From contig NZ_BBPP01000023.1 in assembly GCF_000787835.1 (NCBI RefSeq), forward strand, positions 18,878-82,877: a stretch of DNA of 64,000 nucleotides. Direction: 5' to 3'. The position numbers were made by a program, and so were the translations under genes. Under the pieces are notes generated by a model that was not told where the DNA came from, made no database searches, and saw nothing but the letters and a program-made list of their open reading frames with translations. Origin of the DNA: Streptacidiphilus melanogenes (lineage in GTDB: Bacteria; Actinomycetota; Actinomycetes; Streptomycetales; Streptomycetaceae). Shown here piece after piece: positions 8,522 through 18,368 of the stretch (position 1 is the stretch's first letter; every line of letters begins with the position of its first letter).

Positions 8522-10033
8522 TCCAACGCTATGCCCCCCGGCCTCCCCGCGTCCGAGTCCGCCCCTGCCCCCGTCGTCGCCGACAGCGCCGACAGCGCCG
8601 TGCTGAGCGAGCAGCAGGCGGACAGGGTGCGCGAGATCCTGCGCGCCTACCCCGTCGCCGTCCAGCTCGGCGAGCGGTTCAAGGCGGCGGGTTTCACCCT
8701 CGCGCTGGTCGGCGGGTCCGTCCGCGACGCCCTGCTGGGGCGTCTGGGCAACGACCTGGACTTCACCACGGACGCGCGCCCCCAGGAGATCCTGGGCCTC
8801 GTCAAGGGCTGGGGCGAGGCGGTCTGGGACGTCGGCATCGCCTTCGGCACGGTGGGCGTGCGCAAGCACGACCTGCAGATCGAGATCACCACGTACCGCT
8901 CCGAGCTGTACGACCGGAACTCGCGCAAGCCTGAGGTCAGCTTCGGCGACACCATCGAGGAGGACCTGGTCCGCCGCGACTTCACGGTGAACGCCATGGC
9001 CGTGAAGCTGCCCGAGGTGGAGTTCGTCGACCCGCACCGCGGGCTGGTCGACCTCGCCGCGGGCGTGCTGCGCACCCCCGGCACTCCGGAGTCGTCCTTC
9101 TCCGACGATCCGCTGCGGATGCTGCGTGCCGCGCGTTTCGCCGCGCAGCTCGACTTCGAGGTCGCGCCCGAGGTCGTCACCGCGATGACGGAGATGGCCG
9201 ACCGGATCGAGATCGTCTCCGCGGAGCGGATCCAGGGCGAGCTGAACAAGCTGGTGCTGTCCGCGCACGCGCGCAAGGGCCTGACCCTGCTCGTCGACAC
9301 CGGCCTCGCCGACCGGGTCCTGCCGGAGCTGCCCGCGCTGCGGCTGGAGCGTGACGAGCACCACCGTCACAAGGACGTCTACGAGCACACCCTGACCGTG
9401 CTGGAGCAGGCGATCGACCTGGAGGGGACCGGCGAGGGCGACGGCAAGCCGGACCTGACGCTGCGCCTGGCCGCGCTGCTGCACGACATCGGCAAGCCGC
9501 GCACCCGCCGTTTCGAGCCGGGCGGCGGCGTCTCCTTCCACCACCACGAGCTGGTCGGCGCGAAGATGACCAAGAAGCGGCTGCGTGAGCTCAAGTACTC
9601 CAACGAGCTGATTGCGGACGTGTCCCGCCTGGTCGAGCTGCACCTGCGCTTCCACGGCTACGGCACCGGCGAGTGGACCGACTCCGCGGTGCGCCGCTAC
9701 GTGCGCGACGCCGGCCCGCTGCTGGACCGCCTGCACAAGCTGACCCGCTCGGACTGCACCACGCGCAACAAGAAGAAGGCCGCCGCGCTCTCGCGTAGCT
9801 ACGACGGTCTGGAGCAGCGGATCGGGCAGCTGCAGGAGCAGGAGGAGCTGGACGCGATCCGGCCGGACCTGAACGGCGACCAGATCATGGCGCTGCTCGG
9901 GATCAAGCCGGGCCGGGAGGTCGGCGAGGCGTACAAGTTCCTGCTGGAGCTGCGTCTGGAGCACGGCCCGCTGGGCGAGGAGGCGGCCTCGGAGGCGCTC
10001 CGACAGTGGTGGGACGCGAAGCGTCACGCATAG
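8519..10033 (+). CDS. cca: CCA tRNA nucleotidyltransferase
   Basis: About 504 residues; adds or repairs the CCA end of tRNA using CTP and ATP. The class II nucleotidyltransferase head has GGSVRDALLGR (about residue 64) and NDLDFTTDA, whose two aspartates bind magnesium (about 79-81). The family motif EEDLVRRDFTVNAM and the ERIQGEL helix follow. The second half carries an HD domain with LLHDIGKPR near residue 320 and a histidine cluster FHHHE, typical of the actinobacterial CCA/HD form. I chose GTG 8519 (VSNAM) because of the leaderless promoter; an ATG at 8531 is an alternative. Its last ten bases overlap the convergent MFS gene. Confidence 0.93.
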   Translation: MSNAMPPGLPASESAPAPVVADSADSAVLSEQQADRVREILRAYPVAVQLGERFKAAGFTLALVGGSVRDALLGRLGNDLDFTTDARPQEILGLVKGWGEAVWDVGIAFGTVGVRKHDLQIEITTYRSELYDRNSRKPEVSFGDTIEEDLVRRDFTVNAMAVKLPEVEFVDPHRGLVDLAAGVLRTPGTPESSFSDDPLRMLRAARFAAQLDFEVAPEVVTAMTEMADRIEIVSAERIQGELNKLVLSAHARKGLTLLVDTGLADRVLPELPALRLERDEHHRHKDVYEHTLTVLEQAIDLEGTGEGDGKPDLTLRLAALLHDIGKPRTRRFEPGGGVSFHHHELVGAKMTKKRLRELKYSNELIADVSRLVELHLRFHGYGTGEWTDSAVRRYVRDAGPLLDRLHKLTRSDCTTRNKKKAAALSRSYDGLEQRIGQLQEQEELDAIRPDLNGDQIMALLGIKPGREVGEAYKFLLELRLEHGPLGEEAASEALRQWWDAKRHA

Positions 10034-11379
10034 GGGTGGTGGCCGGGTGACGGCTGGGAGGGCCGCTCGGAACCGCTGGTACCCGGGCTCGCCCGCCAGG
10101 GGCGGTTCGCCCCGTAAGCGAGGGCGGTGGCGGCGTAGAGGGCTGCCGCCGTCAGCACGACCGGCACGGAGCGCCCGCTGAGCGGCAGGACCAGGGCGCA
10201 CACGCCGGCGGCGGCGACCAGCGCGCTGTTGAAGAGGACGTCGTAGAGGGCGAAGACGCGCCCCCGGTAGGCGTCCTCGACGCCGCTCTGGACGAGGGTG
10301 TCCGTGCTGATCTTGGCGCCCTGGGTGAGCAGGCCGAGCGCATACGCGGCGACCATGGTCGGCCAGGGCGTGAAGAAGAGGCCGAGGCCGGCGGTGACGA
10401 ACGCGCCGAGCGCGGAGCAGATCGTCAGCCAGCCGGGGACGGTGAACCGGCGTCCGGCGAGGGGCGTGAGCGCGGCCGCGCTGAAGTACCCGGCGGCCGA
10501 CGCGGCGAGGGCGGTGCCGAGCCAGCGCAGTCCCGCGGACTGGTCACTGGGGGCGGCGAAGGTGTTGCGGCAGAGCATCAGCAGTACGACCAGCAGCAGC
10601 CCGTAGCAGAACCGGAGCACGGTGACCGCGCCGAGCGCGCGGGCCGCGGGACGGCAGTCGTGGACCAGGTGCCGGAATCCGTCGAGCAGGCCGCGTGCGG
10701 TCTCGGCGACGGCGCTGCGGATGGTCGCCTCGGCGGCTGCCTCGCGCAGCCTGCGGTCGGGGCCGAGCGAGTCCTTGCCGAGCGTGGTGGCGACGAGGGC
10801 GGAGGCCGCGTATCCGAGCCCGGACAGTGCCACGAGCAGGGCGTTGCTGGCCGCACCGGCGGGCAGCGCGAGCCGGACCACGAACGCGGCGCCGCCGCCG
10901 ACGGTGGCGGCCAGCGTCCCGGCCGTGGGGGCCAGGGAGTTGGCGGCGATGAGCAGTTCGTCGGTGACGACGTGCGGCAGCGCAGCGGAGAGTCCGGCCA
11001 GCACGAACCGGTTGATGCCGGTGACCATCAGGGCGGCGGTGAAGAAGACCCAGGTGGGGGCATGGGCGGCGACCAGGGCGGCGGTGGCCAGGCAGAGCAG
11101 CAGTCGCAGCATGTTGCCCTTCACCAGCACCTGCCGCCTGCGCCAGCGGTCCAGGAACACCCCGGCGAACGGGCCGATCAGGCAGAAGGGCAGCAGCAGG
11201 ACCGCGAAGGCGGAGGCGATGGCGGCGGGGCTGGGCTGGCGCTCGGGTGAGAAGACGACATACGCGGCGAGCGCGGCCTGGAAGGCGCCGTCGGCGAGCT
11301 GCGAGAGCAGTCGGGTGGCCAGCAGCCGCCGGAAGCCGCTCAGTCGCAGCAGCGCACGCGGGAAGGGGGTCGTCGCCAC
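10024..11379 (-). CDS. MFS transporter
   Basis: A 451-residue membrane protein with about 12 hydrophobic helices. The first loop has the major facilitator signature region (GPFAGVFLDRWRRRQVLVKG, an acidic residue then a basic cluster between helices 2 and 3). The class resembles the MFS_3/enterobactin-exporter-like group of drug or siderophore efflux pumps, but the substrate cannot be read from the sequence. It converges on cca with a ten-base overlap at its stop codon. The start is a GTG. Confidence 0.85.
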   Translation of the reverse strand: MATTPFPRALLRLSGFRRLLATRLLSQLADGAFQAALAAYVVFSPERQPSPAAIASAFAVLLLPFCLIGPFAGVFLDRWRRRQVLVKGNMLRLLLCLATAALVAAHAPTWVFFTAALMVTGINRFVLAGLSAALPHVVTDELLIAANSLAPTAGTLAATVGGGAAFVVRLALPAGAASNALLVALSGLGYAASALVATTLGKDSLGPDRRLREAAAEATIRSAVAETARGLLDGFRHLVHDCRPAARALGAVTVLRFCYGLLLVVLLMLCRNTFAAPSDQSAGLRWLGTALAASAAGYFSAAALTPLAGRRFTVPGWLTICSALGAFVTAGLGLFFTPWPTMVAAYALGLLTQGAKISTDTLVQSGVEDAYRGRVFALYDVLFNSALVAAAGVCALVLPLSGRSVPVVLTAAALYAATALAYGANRPWRASPGTSGSERPSQPSPGHHPYA

Positions 11380-11438
11380 CGGCCAAGCGTGGCACGTGGG
11401 GCGCGTGGTTGCACGCAGACCCCGACAAGATCGATAAG

Positions 11439-11453
11439 TGTCACACGTGAAGC
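11439..11453 (+). promoter_or_regulatory. Second copy of the 15-base TGTCACACGTGAAGC element
   Basis: The 15 bases TGTCACACGTGAAGC match the reverse complement of 264-278 exactly. Here too the core is flanked by a short inverted repeat (AGTG on the left, CACT on the right). It lies between the MFS start (11379) and the ino1 terminator. Candidate degenerate parS (CACGTG core, 11 of 14 bases) or other regulator site. Confidence 0.45.
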
Positions 11454-11501
11454 ACTCGGCGATCTTGTGGGCCCGCCGCGGCTCCGTCGTCGGAGAACGC
11501 C

Positions 11502-11540
11502 GAAGGCCCCCGTCTGCCGGATGGCAGCCAGGGGCCCTTC
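11502..11540 (-). terminator. Hairpin downstream of inositol-phosphate synthase
   Basis: GAAGGCCCC and GGGGCCCTTC arms enclose an inner stem (TGCC/GGCA), just past the stop of the minus-strand inositol-phosphate synthase gene. Streptomyces terminators often lack a U-tract, as here. Confidence 0.65.
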
Positions 11541-11571
11541 GGGTGTCGAAGACGGTCGCGGCGTCAGTGCG

Positions 11572-12654
11572 TCAGCGCTCGACCTCGCCGCGGATGAACT
11601 TCTCGACGTTCTCCTTGGCCTCGTCGTCGAAGTACTGCACCGGCGGGGACTTCATGAAGTAGGAGGACGCCGACAGGATCGGGCCACCGATGCCGCGGTC
11701 CTTGGCGATCTTCGCAGCGCGCACCGCGTCGATGATGACGCCGGCCGAGTTCGGGGAGTCCCAGACCTCGAGCTTGTACTCCAGGTTCAGCGGAACGTCA
11801 CCGAAGGCACGGCCCTCGAGGCGGACGTAGGCCCACTTGCGGTCGTCGAGCCACGCGACGTAGTCGGAAGGGCCGATGTGGACGTTCTTGGCGCCCAGCT
11901 CGCGGTCGCGGATCTGGGAGGTGACGGCCTGCGTCTTGGAGATCTTCTTGGACTCCAGGCGCTCGCGCTCGAGCATGTTCTTGAAGTCCATGTTGCCGCC
12001 GACGTTCAGCTGCATGGTGCGCTCGAGGATGACACCGCGGTCCTCGAACAGCTTCGCCATCACGCGGTGCGTGATGGTCGCGCCGACCTGGGACTTGATG
12101 TCGTCACCGACGATCGGCACGCCGGCCTCGGTGAACTTGTCCGCCCACTCCTTGGTGCCGGCGATGAAGACCGGGAGGGCGTTGACGAAGGCGACCTTGG
12201 CGTCGATGGCGCACTGCGCGTAGAACTTCGCAGCGGCCTCGGAGCCGACGGGCAGGTAGCAGACCAGGACGTCGACCTGGCGGTCCTTGAGGACCTGGAC
12301 CACGTCGACCGGCTCCTCGGCGGACTCCTGGATGGTCTCCAGGTAGTACTTGCCGAGGCCGTCGAGGGTGTGGCCACGCTGGACCTGGACACCCTTGGTC
12401 GGAACGTCGCAGATCTTGATGGTGTTGTTCTCGGAGGCGCCGATCGCGTCCGCCAGGTCGAGGCCGACCTTCTTGGCGTCCACGTCGAACGCGGCCACGA
12501 ACTCCACGTCACTGACGTGGTAGTCACCGAACTGCACGTGCATGAGGCCCGGCACGCGGCTGTTCGGGTCGGCGTCCTTGTAGTACTCGACACCCTGCAC
12601 CAGGGACGCGGCGCAGTTGCCGACTCCCACGATGGCTACGCGAACCGAACTCAT
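11572..12654 (-). CDS. ino1: Inositol-3-phosphate synthase
   Basis: A 360-residue NAD-dependent enzyme that converts glucose-6-phosphate to myo-inositol-3-phosphate, the precursor of mycothiol and phosphatidylinositol in actinobacteria. The NAD-binding glycine motif is [13 protein letters not shown] (residues 10-22). Conserved actinobacterial blocks include [14 protein letters not shown] with its active-site lysine and asparagine, and [10 protein letters not shown] near the C-terminus. Length matches the short bacterial form. AAGGAG lies a few bases before the ATG. The PadR-family gene is immediately upstream on the same strand and may be cotranscribed or control it. Confidence 0.95.
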   Translation of the reverse strand: MSSVRVAIVGVGNCAASLVQGVEYYKDADPNSRVPGLMHVQFGDYHVSDVEFVAAFDVDAKKVGLDLADAIGASENNTIKICDVPTKGVQVQRGHTLDGLGKYYLETIQESAEEPVDVVQVLKDRQVDVLVCYLPVGSEAAAKFYAQCAIDAKVAFVNALPVFIAGTKEWADKFTEAGVPIVGDDIKSQVGATITHRVMAKLFEDRGVILERTMQLNVGGNMDFKNMLERERLESKKISKTQAVTSQIRDRELGAKNVHIGPSDYVAWLDDRKWAYVRLEGRAFGDVPLNLEYKLEVWDSPNSAGVIIDAVRAAKIAKDRGIGGPILSASSYFMKSPPVQYFDDEAKENVEKFIRGEVER

Positions 12655-12784
12655 TCCGGTTGCTCCTTGTTGCTCGTGAGACCCGCGATGCGGCGCGAGT
12701 CTCTGCCTTCGTCAATGCGGTACGTCATAGGTCATGCGGTAGGTCGCTGCCGATCACCGGCGCTCCCCCGGCCGCCCGCATGTG

Positions 12785-13393
12785 CTACTGCTGCTCGCCG
12801 CCGCCCGGTGGGGAGGTGGCGTGCCCGCGCCCGCCACGGTTCGCGCGCTCGGTCTCGATCAGCTCGTTGAGCCAGCGGACCTCGCGTTCGACCGATTCCA
12901 GGCCGTGGCGCTGCAGTTCGAGGGTGTAGGCGTCCAAGCGCTCGCGGGTGCGGGCGAGTGAGGCCCGCATCCTTTCCAGGCGCTCCTCCAGCCGGTTCCG
13001 GCGACCCTCCAGCACGCGCATGCGCACGGCCTTGTCGGTCTGGCCGAAGAAGGCGAAGTGCACGCCGAAGTGCTCGTCCTCCCAGGCGTCGGGACCGGAG
13101 TCGGCCAGCAGCTCCTCGAAGCGCTGCTTGCCCTCGCCGGTCAGCCGGTAGACGATCTTCGATCGCTTGCCGTTCAGGGCGGTTGCGGGGATGTACTCGG
13201 CGTCGGGGTTGTCCTCGACCAGGTAGCCCTGAGCGACGAGGCTCTTCAGGCAGGGGTAGAGCGTGCCGTACGAGAAGGCACGGAACGAGCCGAGCAGCAC
13301 GTTGAGCCGCTTGCGCAGTTCATAGCCGTGCATGGGCGAGTCGTGCAGCAGGCCGAGGACGGCGAACTCCAGGATGCCCGAGCGCCTGCTCAT
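12785..13393 (-). CDS. PadR-family transcriptional regulator
   Basis: A 202-residue repressor. Residues about 5-80 form the winged helix of the family (ILEFAVLGLLHDSPMHGYEL, then SYGTLYPCLKSLVAQGYL). The C-terminal half is a long coiled region (RRNRLEERLERMRASLARTRERL) for dimerisation, as in PadR subfamily s1. The start at 13393 has GGAGG upstream; a longer frame to 13489 would run through the operator. A palindromic operator 76 bases upstream suggests autoregulation. Inositol synthase lies downstream on the same strand. Confidence 0.88.
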   Translation of the reverse strand: MSRRSGILEFAVLGLLHDSPMHGYELRKRLNVLLGSFRAFSYGTLYPCLKSLVAQGYLVEDNPDAEYIPATALNGKRSKIVYRLTGEGKQRFEELLADSGPDAWEDEHFGVHFAFFGQTDKAVRMRVLEGRRNRLEERLERMRASLARTRERLDAYTLELQRHGLESVEREVRWLNELIETERANRGGRGHATSPPGGGEQQ

Positions 13394-13468
13394 GATCCGG
13401 CTTCGCCTCCTTCGCCTTGTACGCCGCGTCGACCCGGTCCCGCTGTCGTCATCACGAGTATGCCACCG

Positions 13469-13491
13469 CGATGTATCGAACCGATACATCG
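13469..13491. promoter_or_regulatory. PadR operator (perfect palindrome)
   Basis: CGATGTATCG (13469-13478) and CGATACATCG (13482-13491) form a perfect 10-base inverted repeat with a three-base centre. The ATGTATC/GATACAT halves match the ATGT-N8-ACAT pattern typical of PadR-family sites, and it lies directly upstream of the PadR gene. Confidence 0.75.
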
Positions 13492-13892
13492 AGACGATAT
13501 GCCGCTGCCGCCGCAGCGGGCAAGAGGGGGTCGGCAGGACGCGTGGTGGCAGGCCTCACAGTTGTCGGGTCTGCATAAGCAGAGCCCGTGGCACGGCTCG
13601 GAAGTGGCGATTCTGTGCTTCCCGAACGGGAGTTTGGCCGACCTTTCATAAGGATCTGCTGTCGAAATGTCCTAAATGAGAATTGACGCCCGGTTAAGCC
13701 CCTTCCCAGCCTGCGTAATCTGTCGCCTATGCAGAAAGCCGTCAGGGGCAACGGGAACCACGGATGCCCCAGTGGCGTCCCCGTCCCTGGCAGACTCTGG
13801 CCTCTTCGGCCCGCGTCGCCATGGGGGATCAGGATCACCGCCTTCAGGCAGCCGCAGCGCAGCCTTCAGTCAGAGGAACAGCTGGAAGCAGC
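13492..13892. other. Intergenic region upstream of the class A PBP gene
   Basis: About 400 bases between the divergent PadR and PBP genes. It is less GC-rich than its surroundings around 13600-13730. No frame in it shows coding character. It should hold the PBP promoter, but I cannot place it with confidence. Confidence 0.4.
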
Positions 13893-16531
13893 ATGAGCGA
13901 ACACCGGCGTAGAACGCCGCAGTCGCAGCAGCCGCAGAACGGCGGCCACCGCCCCGCGGGCCCGAGCGCGTCGGGTCGCGGCCCGAGCGGTGCCGCCCGC
14001 CCGAGCGACGGCATGCCGCCGCGGCGCACTGCCCGCCCCCAGCCGGGTGGCACCGCCTCTCACGGCATGGGCGCTCCCGGCGGGCCGGCTGGCCAGCCGC
14101 GGATGACGCGCGCCGAGATGCGCCGCGCCGCCCAGACCAAGGGCGGTGGGGCCCGTCGTGGCGGGGGCGGCGGCAACAACCCCCGACGGGGCCGAGGCCG
14201 AAGCGCTTCATCGACTACCCGCGTTGGGGCAAGAGCGGCGTCCGCCGCTGGCTGCCCTCGTGGAAGCTGGTCACCAGCACGTTCCTCTTCGTCTTCGGCG
14301 CCCTGACGGCGCTGGTCGGCTACGCCTACGCGCACGTGGGCATCCCGAACCCGAATGCGGACAGCCTGAAGCAGGGAAACATCTTCTACTGGGACGACGG
14401 CCACACCGTCATGGCCCGGACCGGCTTCAACCGGCAGAACGTCCAGCTCGCCGAGGTCCCGCTGCCCGTCCAGCACGACTTCATGGCGGCCGAGGACGAG
14501 ACGTTCGAGACCAACAGCGGCGTCGACCCGATGTCGATCGTCCGCGCCGTCAAGAACATGGCGACCGGTGGCAGCGTCCAGTCGGGTTCGACGATCACCC
14601 AGCAGTTCGTCAAGAACGTCTACCTGAACAGCGCCCAGACCGCCACGCGCAAGCTCAGCGAGATCCTGATCTCGATCAAGATCGCCAACGGCGGCATGAA
14701 GAAGGACCAGGTGCTCGAGGGCTACCTCAACACCAACTACTACGGCCGCGGCGCCTACGGCATCGAGGCGGCGGCCGAGGCCTACTACGGCGTGCACGCC
14801 TCGCAGCTGTCGCCCAGCCAGGGCGCGTTCATCGCCGCCACGGTCAACGAGCCCAGCACCATGCAGAACGTGAAAACCGACGCAGCGGCCAAGCAGCGGG
14901 CCATCGGCCGCTGGCAGTACGTGCTGAACCGCATGGTCGTCAACAAGTGGATGTCGCAGGCGGACCACGACGCTGCCTTCGCCGCCGGCTTCCCGATGCC
15001 GAAGGCATGGGCTCCGAACCCGGGGCTGAAGGGCCAGGTCGGTTACCTGGTCGACCTCGCGCAGAACTACGCCGAGACGCACTCCGGCGGCGCCCTCACC
15101 GACGCCAAGCTGGCGCAGGGCGGCTACAGCATCACAACGACCTTCAACCAGAAGAGGGTCAACGAACTCAGCGCCGCCGTCGCCAAGATGGAGTCGAAGA
15201 ACATCGACCCCAAGAAGCGCACAGCCGACAAGAACGTCCAGGTCGGCGCCGCCTCCGTGAACCCCAAGACCGGAGCCCTCGTCGCCATCTACGGTGGCAT
15301 CGGCGAGGACAAGGGCTACTACGTCAACAACGCGAACACCTCCGGTGTGCCCGTCGGCTCGACCTTCAAGCCGATCGACCTGGCGTCCGCGATGCAGAAC
15401 GGTGCGCTCACCTCGCCGGGCGCGACCACCCGCACGGCGATCACGCCGGACAGCAAGTACAACGCCGACGACTGCCTGAAGATCCACGACCAGCAGGGCA
15501 ACTGGCTGGAGGACAGGTCCGGCGAGTCGGCGTGTTCGGAGCCCGACGGCCTGCTGCACCAGGCGAACGACAGCACGACAATGTTCGGCTACCGGACGCT
15601 GCGCTATGCGATGGAGCAGTCCATCAACACGCCCTACGTGCAGCTGGGCGAGGACGTCGGCTACCGGAACGTGGAGCAGACGGCGGAGAACCTCGGGCTG
15701 TCCAAGGACATCCTGCAGAACAACACCGCGGGTTTCTTCATCGGCACCTCGACGCCGAGCGCGATCCGTATGGCCAACGTCTACGGGACCTTCGCCAACC
15801 AGGGCAACTACCACGACCCCTACTCGGTCTCCAAGGTCACGTTCGACGGTCAGACGCAGCCCTGGTCCCTGGTTCCGCAGACCAAGGAGGCGCTGAGCTC
15901 GGACATCGCCAACACCGTGACCAACGTGCTCCAGGGCGTCGTTCAGAGCGGTACCGGCACCAACGCCAAGGACCTGGGCCGTCCCGCGGCCGGCAAGACC
16001 GGTACCACCGACGACTACAAGTCGGCCTGGTTCATCGGCTTCACGCCGCAGCTGTCCACCTCGGTGGTCCTGTACAAGGAAGACCCGACCAAGCAGACGC
16101 TGGAGTCCATGAAGGGCGTCGGCGGCTTCCCGAAGGTCTTCGGTGCCGTGATGCCGACGCAGGTCTGGGTCGACTACATGACCAACGCGCTCCAGGGGCT
16201 GCCGACCGTGGACTTCCCGCCGGCGCCGCTGCTGCCCAAGGGCGGCAACGAGGCCGGTGCGCCGACCGCGTCGCCGAGCGCCTCGGCGAGCTCCTCCGCG
16301 TCGGCGAGCTCCAGCTCCAGCCCGTCGGCTTCGACGTCGCCCTCGCCGAGTGCGAGCCAGTCCACCCCGAGCGGCGCGGCGGGTGGTCCGACCTGTGGTG
16401 ATCCGCTCGGCCTGATGGGGCCCTGCCCGTCGTCGTCCAGTACGAAGAAGCGCGGTGGGGGCGGCGCCGGCGGCCCTGGGGGTGGTCCTACGGACACCAC
16501 GCCCCCAGCGGCCGGGGTCAACGGCCAGTAG
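13893..16531 (+). CDS. Bifunctional class A penicillin-binding protein, frame broken near 14180
   Basis: Encodes a glycosyltransferase/transpeptidase that polymerises and crosslinks peptidoglycan. Residues 1-95 are a basic, Gly/Pro-rich cytoplasmic tail starting MSEHRRRTPQ. The family block KRFIDYPRWGKSGVRRWLPSW and the membrane helix (FLFVFGALTALVGYAYA) are in a different frame, so one base is missing in this sequence, most simply from the run of five C at 14180-14184. The GT51 domain has EDETFETNSGVD and GSTITQQ. The transpeptidase domain has STFK (SXXK), SIN (SXN) and KTGTT. A Ser-rich then Gly-rich tail ends the protein. About 878 residues after correction. The rest of the frame is intact, so a sequencing error is likelier than a dead gene. 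Confidence 0.85.
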
Positions 16532-16557
16532 GCCCCCGCGCAGCCCCAGTGAGTGAG

Positions 16558-16599
16558 CGCCACGCGGCCCCGACCCGGATGGGTGGGGGCCGCGTGGCG
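16558..16599 (+). terminator. Terminator after the PBP gene
   Basis: CGCCACGCGGCCCC and GGGGCCGCGTGGCG form a perfect 14-base stem with a GC-rich loop, 27 bases after the PBP stop. Confidence 0.8.
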
Positions 16600-16623
16600 T
16601 CGTCGGTGCCGCGGTGCATCGCG

Positions 16624-16632
16624 TTGTCCACA
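16624..16632 (+). promoter_or_regulatory. Single DnaA box (TTGTCCACA)
   Basis: Exact match to the DnaA box preferred in Streptomyces, 27 bases upstream of the GT87 start codon. A single nine-base match can arise by chance. Confidence 0.4.
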
Positions 16633-16658
16633 ACCCCTGGAAAGGATCGTGCGGCAGG

Positions 16659-18311
16659 ATGAGCGGTATGACGTCGAGTGACCAGCAGGCCGGCGACGCC
16701 GGCCGGGGAGACGAACCGGCGCCGCACCCCTGGGCGGACCCGGAGGAGGACGGCGCGGACGACGTGGACGAGGCTCTGGAGTCCACGCCGGGGCCGGTGC
16801 TGCCCGTGCCTCCCCCCGAGGACACCGTCGTCGTGCCCGCGGACGAGGACCCCGTCTCCGCGGCCGCGAGCGAGCTGATCGGGGGCGCCCCCGGCCGGCA
16901 CGCGCTGCTCGGGGTCAGCTGGTGGACGGCGGCCCGGGTGCTCGCCGTGATCACCGTGGTGGTCTGGGCGCTGGGCATGGTGCAGAAGGTGCCCTGCTAC
17001 GACAGCGGCTGGTTCTACGGCGCCTCCGCGCAGTACGACCACGCCTGTTACAGCGACATCCCGCACCTGTTCACGCTGCGCGGCTTCAACCTGCCCGGCA
17101 ACATCCCCTACGTCGACAAGATCCCGGGCTCGACCGACCCGACGATGCAGTACCTGGAGTACCCGGTGCTCACCGGGCTCTTCGTGTGGGGCGCGGCGCA
17201 GCTGACGCCGACCGGCGGCGGGGACGTCTACCGGGAGCAGATCTTCTACCTGGTCAACGCCGGGATGCTGCTGATCTGTGCGGTCGTGGCCGTGGTCGCG
17301 GTGTCGCGCACGCACCGCCGTCGTCCGTGGGACGCGCTGCTGTTCGCGCTGGCGCCGGTGCTCGCGCTGGACGGGACGATCAACTGGGACATGCTGGCGG
17401 TGGCGCTCGCGGCGGTGGGCATGGCCCTGTGGGCGCGGCGCTATCCGGTCTGGGCGGGTGTGCTGATCGGTCTGGCGACGGCGGCCAAGCTCTACCCGGT
17501 CTTCCTGCTGGGCCCGCTGCTGGTGCTCTGCCTGCGGGCGGGCCGGATGCGCGAGTTCGGCCGGGCCTTCGCCGGTGCGGCGGTCGCCTGGCTGCTGGTC
17601 GACATCCCATTCATGATCGCCAACTTCTCCGGCTGGGCGACGTTCTACACCTTCAGCGAGTCGCGCGGGGTGGACTTCGGCTCGTTCTGGCTGATCCTCA
17701 CCCAGAACGGCTGGCTGAACGCCTCGACCAACACGATCAACACCATCATCGCGATCCTGCTGGTCCTGTCCTGCCTCGGCATCGGCTGGCTCGCGCTCGG
17801 AGCCCGGCGCAGGCCGCGCTTCGCGCAGCTGGCCTTCCTGGTGGTGGCGGCGTTCACGCTGACCAACAAGGTCTACTCGCCGCAGTACGTGCTGTGGCTG
17901 CTGCCGCTGGCCGTGCTGGCGCGCCCGCGCTGGCGGGACTTCCTGATCTGGCAGGCGTGCGAGGTGCTGTACTTCCTCGGGGTCTGGTACTACCTGGCCT
18001 ACAGCGCGTCCCCGAACCAGCGGGGCCTCCCGCCGGACTGGTACCACGCCGCCATCGCGCTGCACATCCTGGGGACGCTCTACCTGGTCGTGGTGATCGT
18101 CCGCGACATCCTCTCCCCGGCCGGTGATCCGGTCCGCGCCGACGGCAGCGACGACCCCTCGGGCGGCGTCCTGGACGGCGCGGCGGACGTCTTCACCCTC
18201 AGCGGCGTCCGCGTCCAGGCGGCCCCGACCGACACCACCCGCCCCAGCGGTGCGACGAGCTACGCGGTGGGCAGCGCCCATCTGGACGGCTCGCTGACGG
18301 AGCGCATCTGA
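16659..18311 (+). CDS. GT87-type polyprenol-dependent membrane glycosyltransferase
   Basis: About 550 residues. Residues 1-85 are an acidic, Pro-rich cytoplasmic leader; then about ten membrane helices follow. Signs of the GT-C (DUF2029/GT87) fold are an outer loop with cysteines (VPCYDSGW, HACYSD), the MQYLEYPVLTG block, and TNKVYSPQYVLWLLPL near the C-terminus. Family members transfer mannose or arabinose from polyprenyl phosphate to cell-envelope glycans on the outer face. Two ATG codons, 16659 and 16668, are possible; I chose the first. The gene follows the PBP gene, consistent with envelope work. Substrate unknown. Confidence 0.8.
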   Translation: MSGMTSSDQQAGDAGRGDEPAPHPWADPEEDGADDVDEALESTPGPVLPVPPPEDTVVVPADEDPVSAAASELIGGAPGRHALLGVSWWTAARVLAVITVVVWALGMVQKVPCYDSGWFYGASAQYDHACYSDIPHLFTLRGFNLPGNIPYVDKIPGSTDPTMQYLEYPVLTGLFVWGAAQLTPTGGGDVYREQIFYLVNAGMLLICAVVAVVAVSRTHRRRPWDALLFALAPVLALDGTINWDMLAVALAAVGMALWARRYPVWAGVLIGLATAAKLYPVFLLGPLLVLCLRAGRMREFGRAFAGAAVAWLLVDIPFMIANFSGWATFYTFSESRGVDFGSFWLILTQNGWLNASTNTINTIIAILLVLSCLGIGWLALGARRRPRFAQLAFLVVAAFTLTNKVYSPQYVLWLLPLAVLARPRWRDFLIWQACEVLYFLGVWYYLAYSASPNQRGLPPDWYHAAIALHILGTLYLVVVIVRDILSPAGDPVRADGSDDPSGGVLDGAADVFTLSGVRVQAAPTDTTRPSGATSYAVGSAHLDGSLTERI

Positions 18312-18315
18312 CGAA

Positions 18316-18362
18316 GAACGGCCGAGGGGGCGACGCGTCACGCGTCGCCCCCTCGGCCGTTC
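18316..18362. terminator. Bidirectional terminator
   Basis: A 23-base perfect stem (GAACGGCCGAGGGGGCGACG... and its complement) with a single unpaired base at 18339, exactly between two convergent genes. It would stop transcription from both sides. Confidence 0.9.
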
Positions 18363-18368
18363 GCCTGA

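Noticed and set aside
8210..10201. Long open frame antisense to cca, continuous with the DUF6049 gene
   Set aside because: High-GC DNA leaves antisense frames open. The translation is Arg/Gln/Leu-rich without family features, while cca on the other strand is a complete enzyme.
14060..16978. 972-residue minus-strand frame across the PBP gene
   Set aside because: Mirror frame of a conserved gene; composition (Gly/Arg/Val/His-rich) is typical of antisense.
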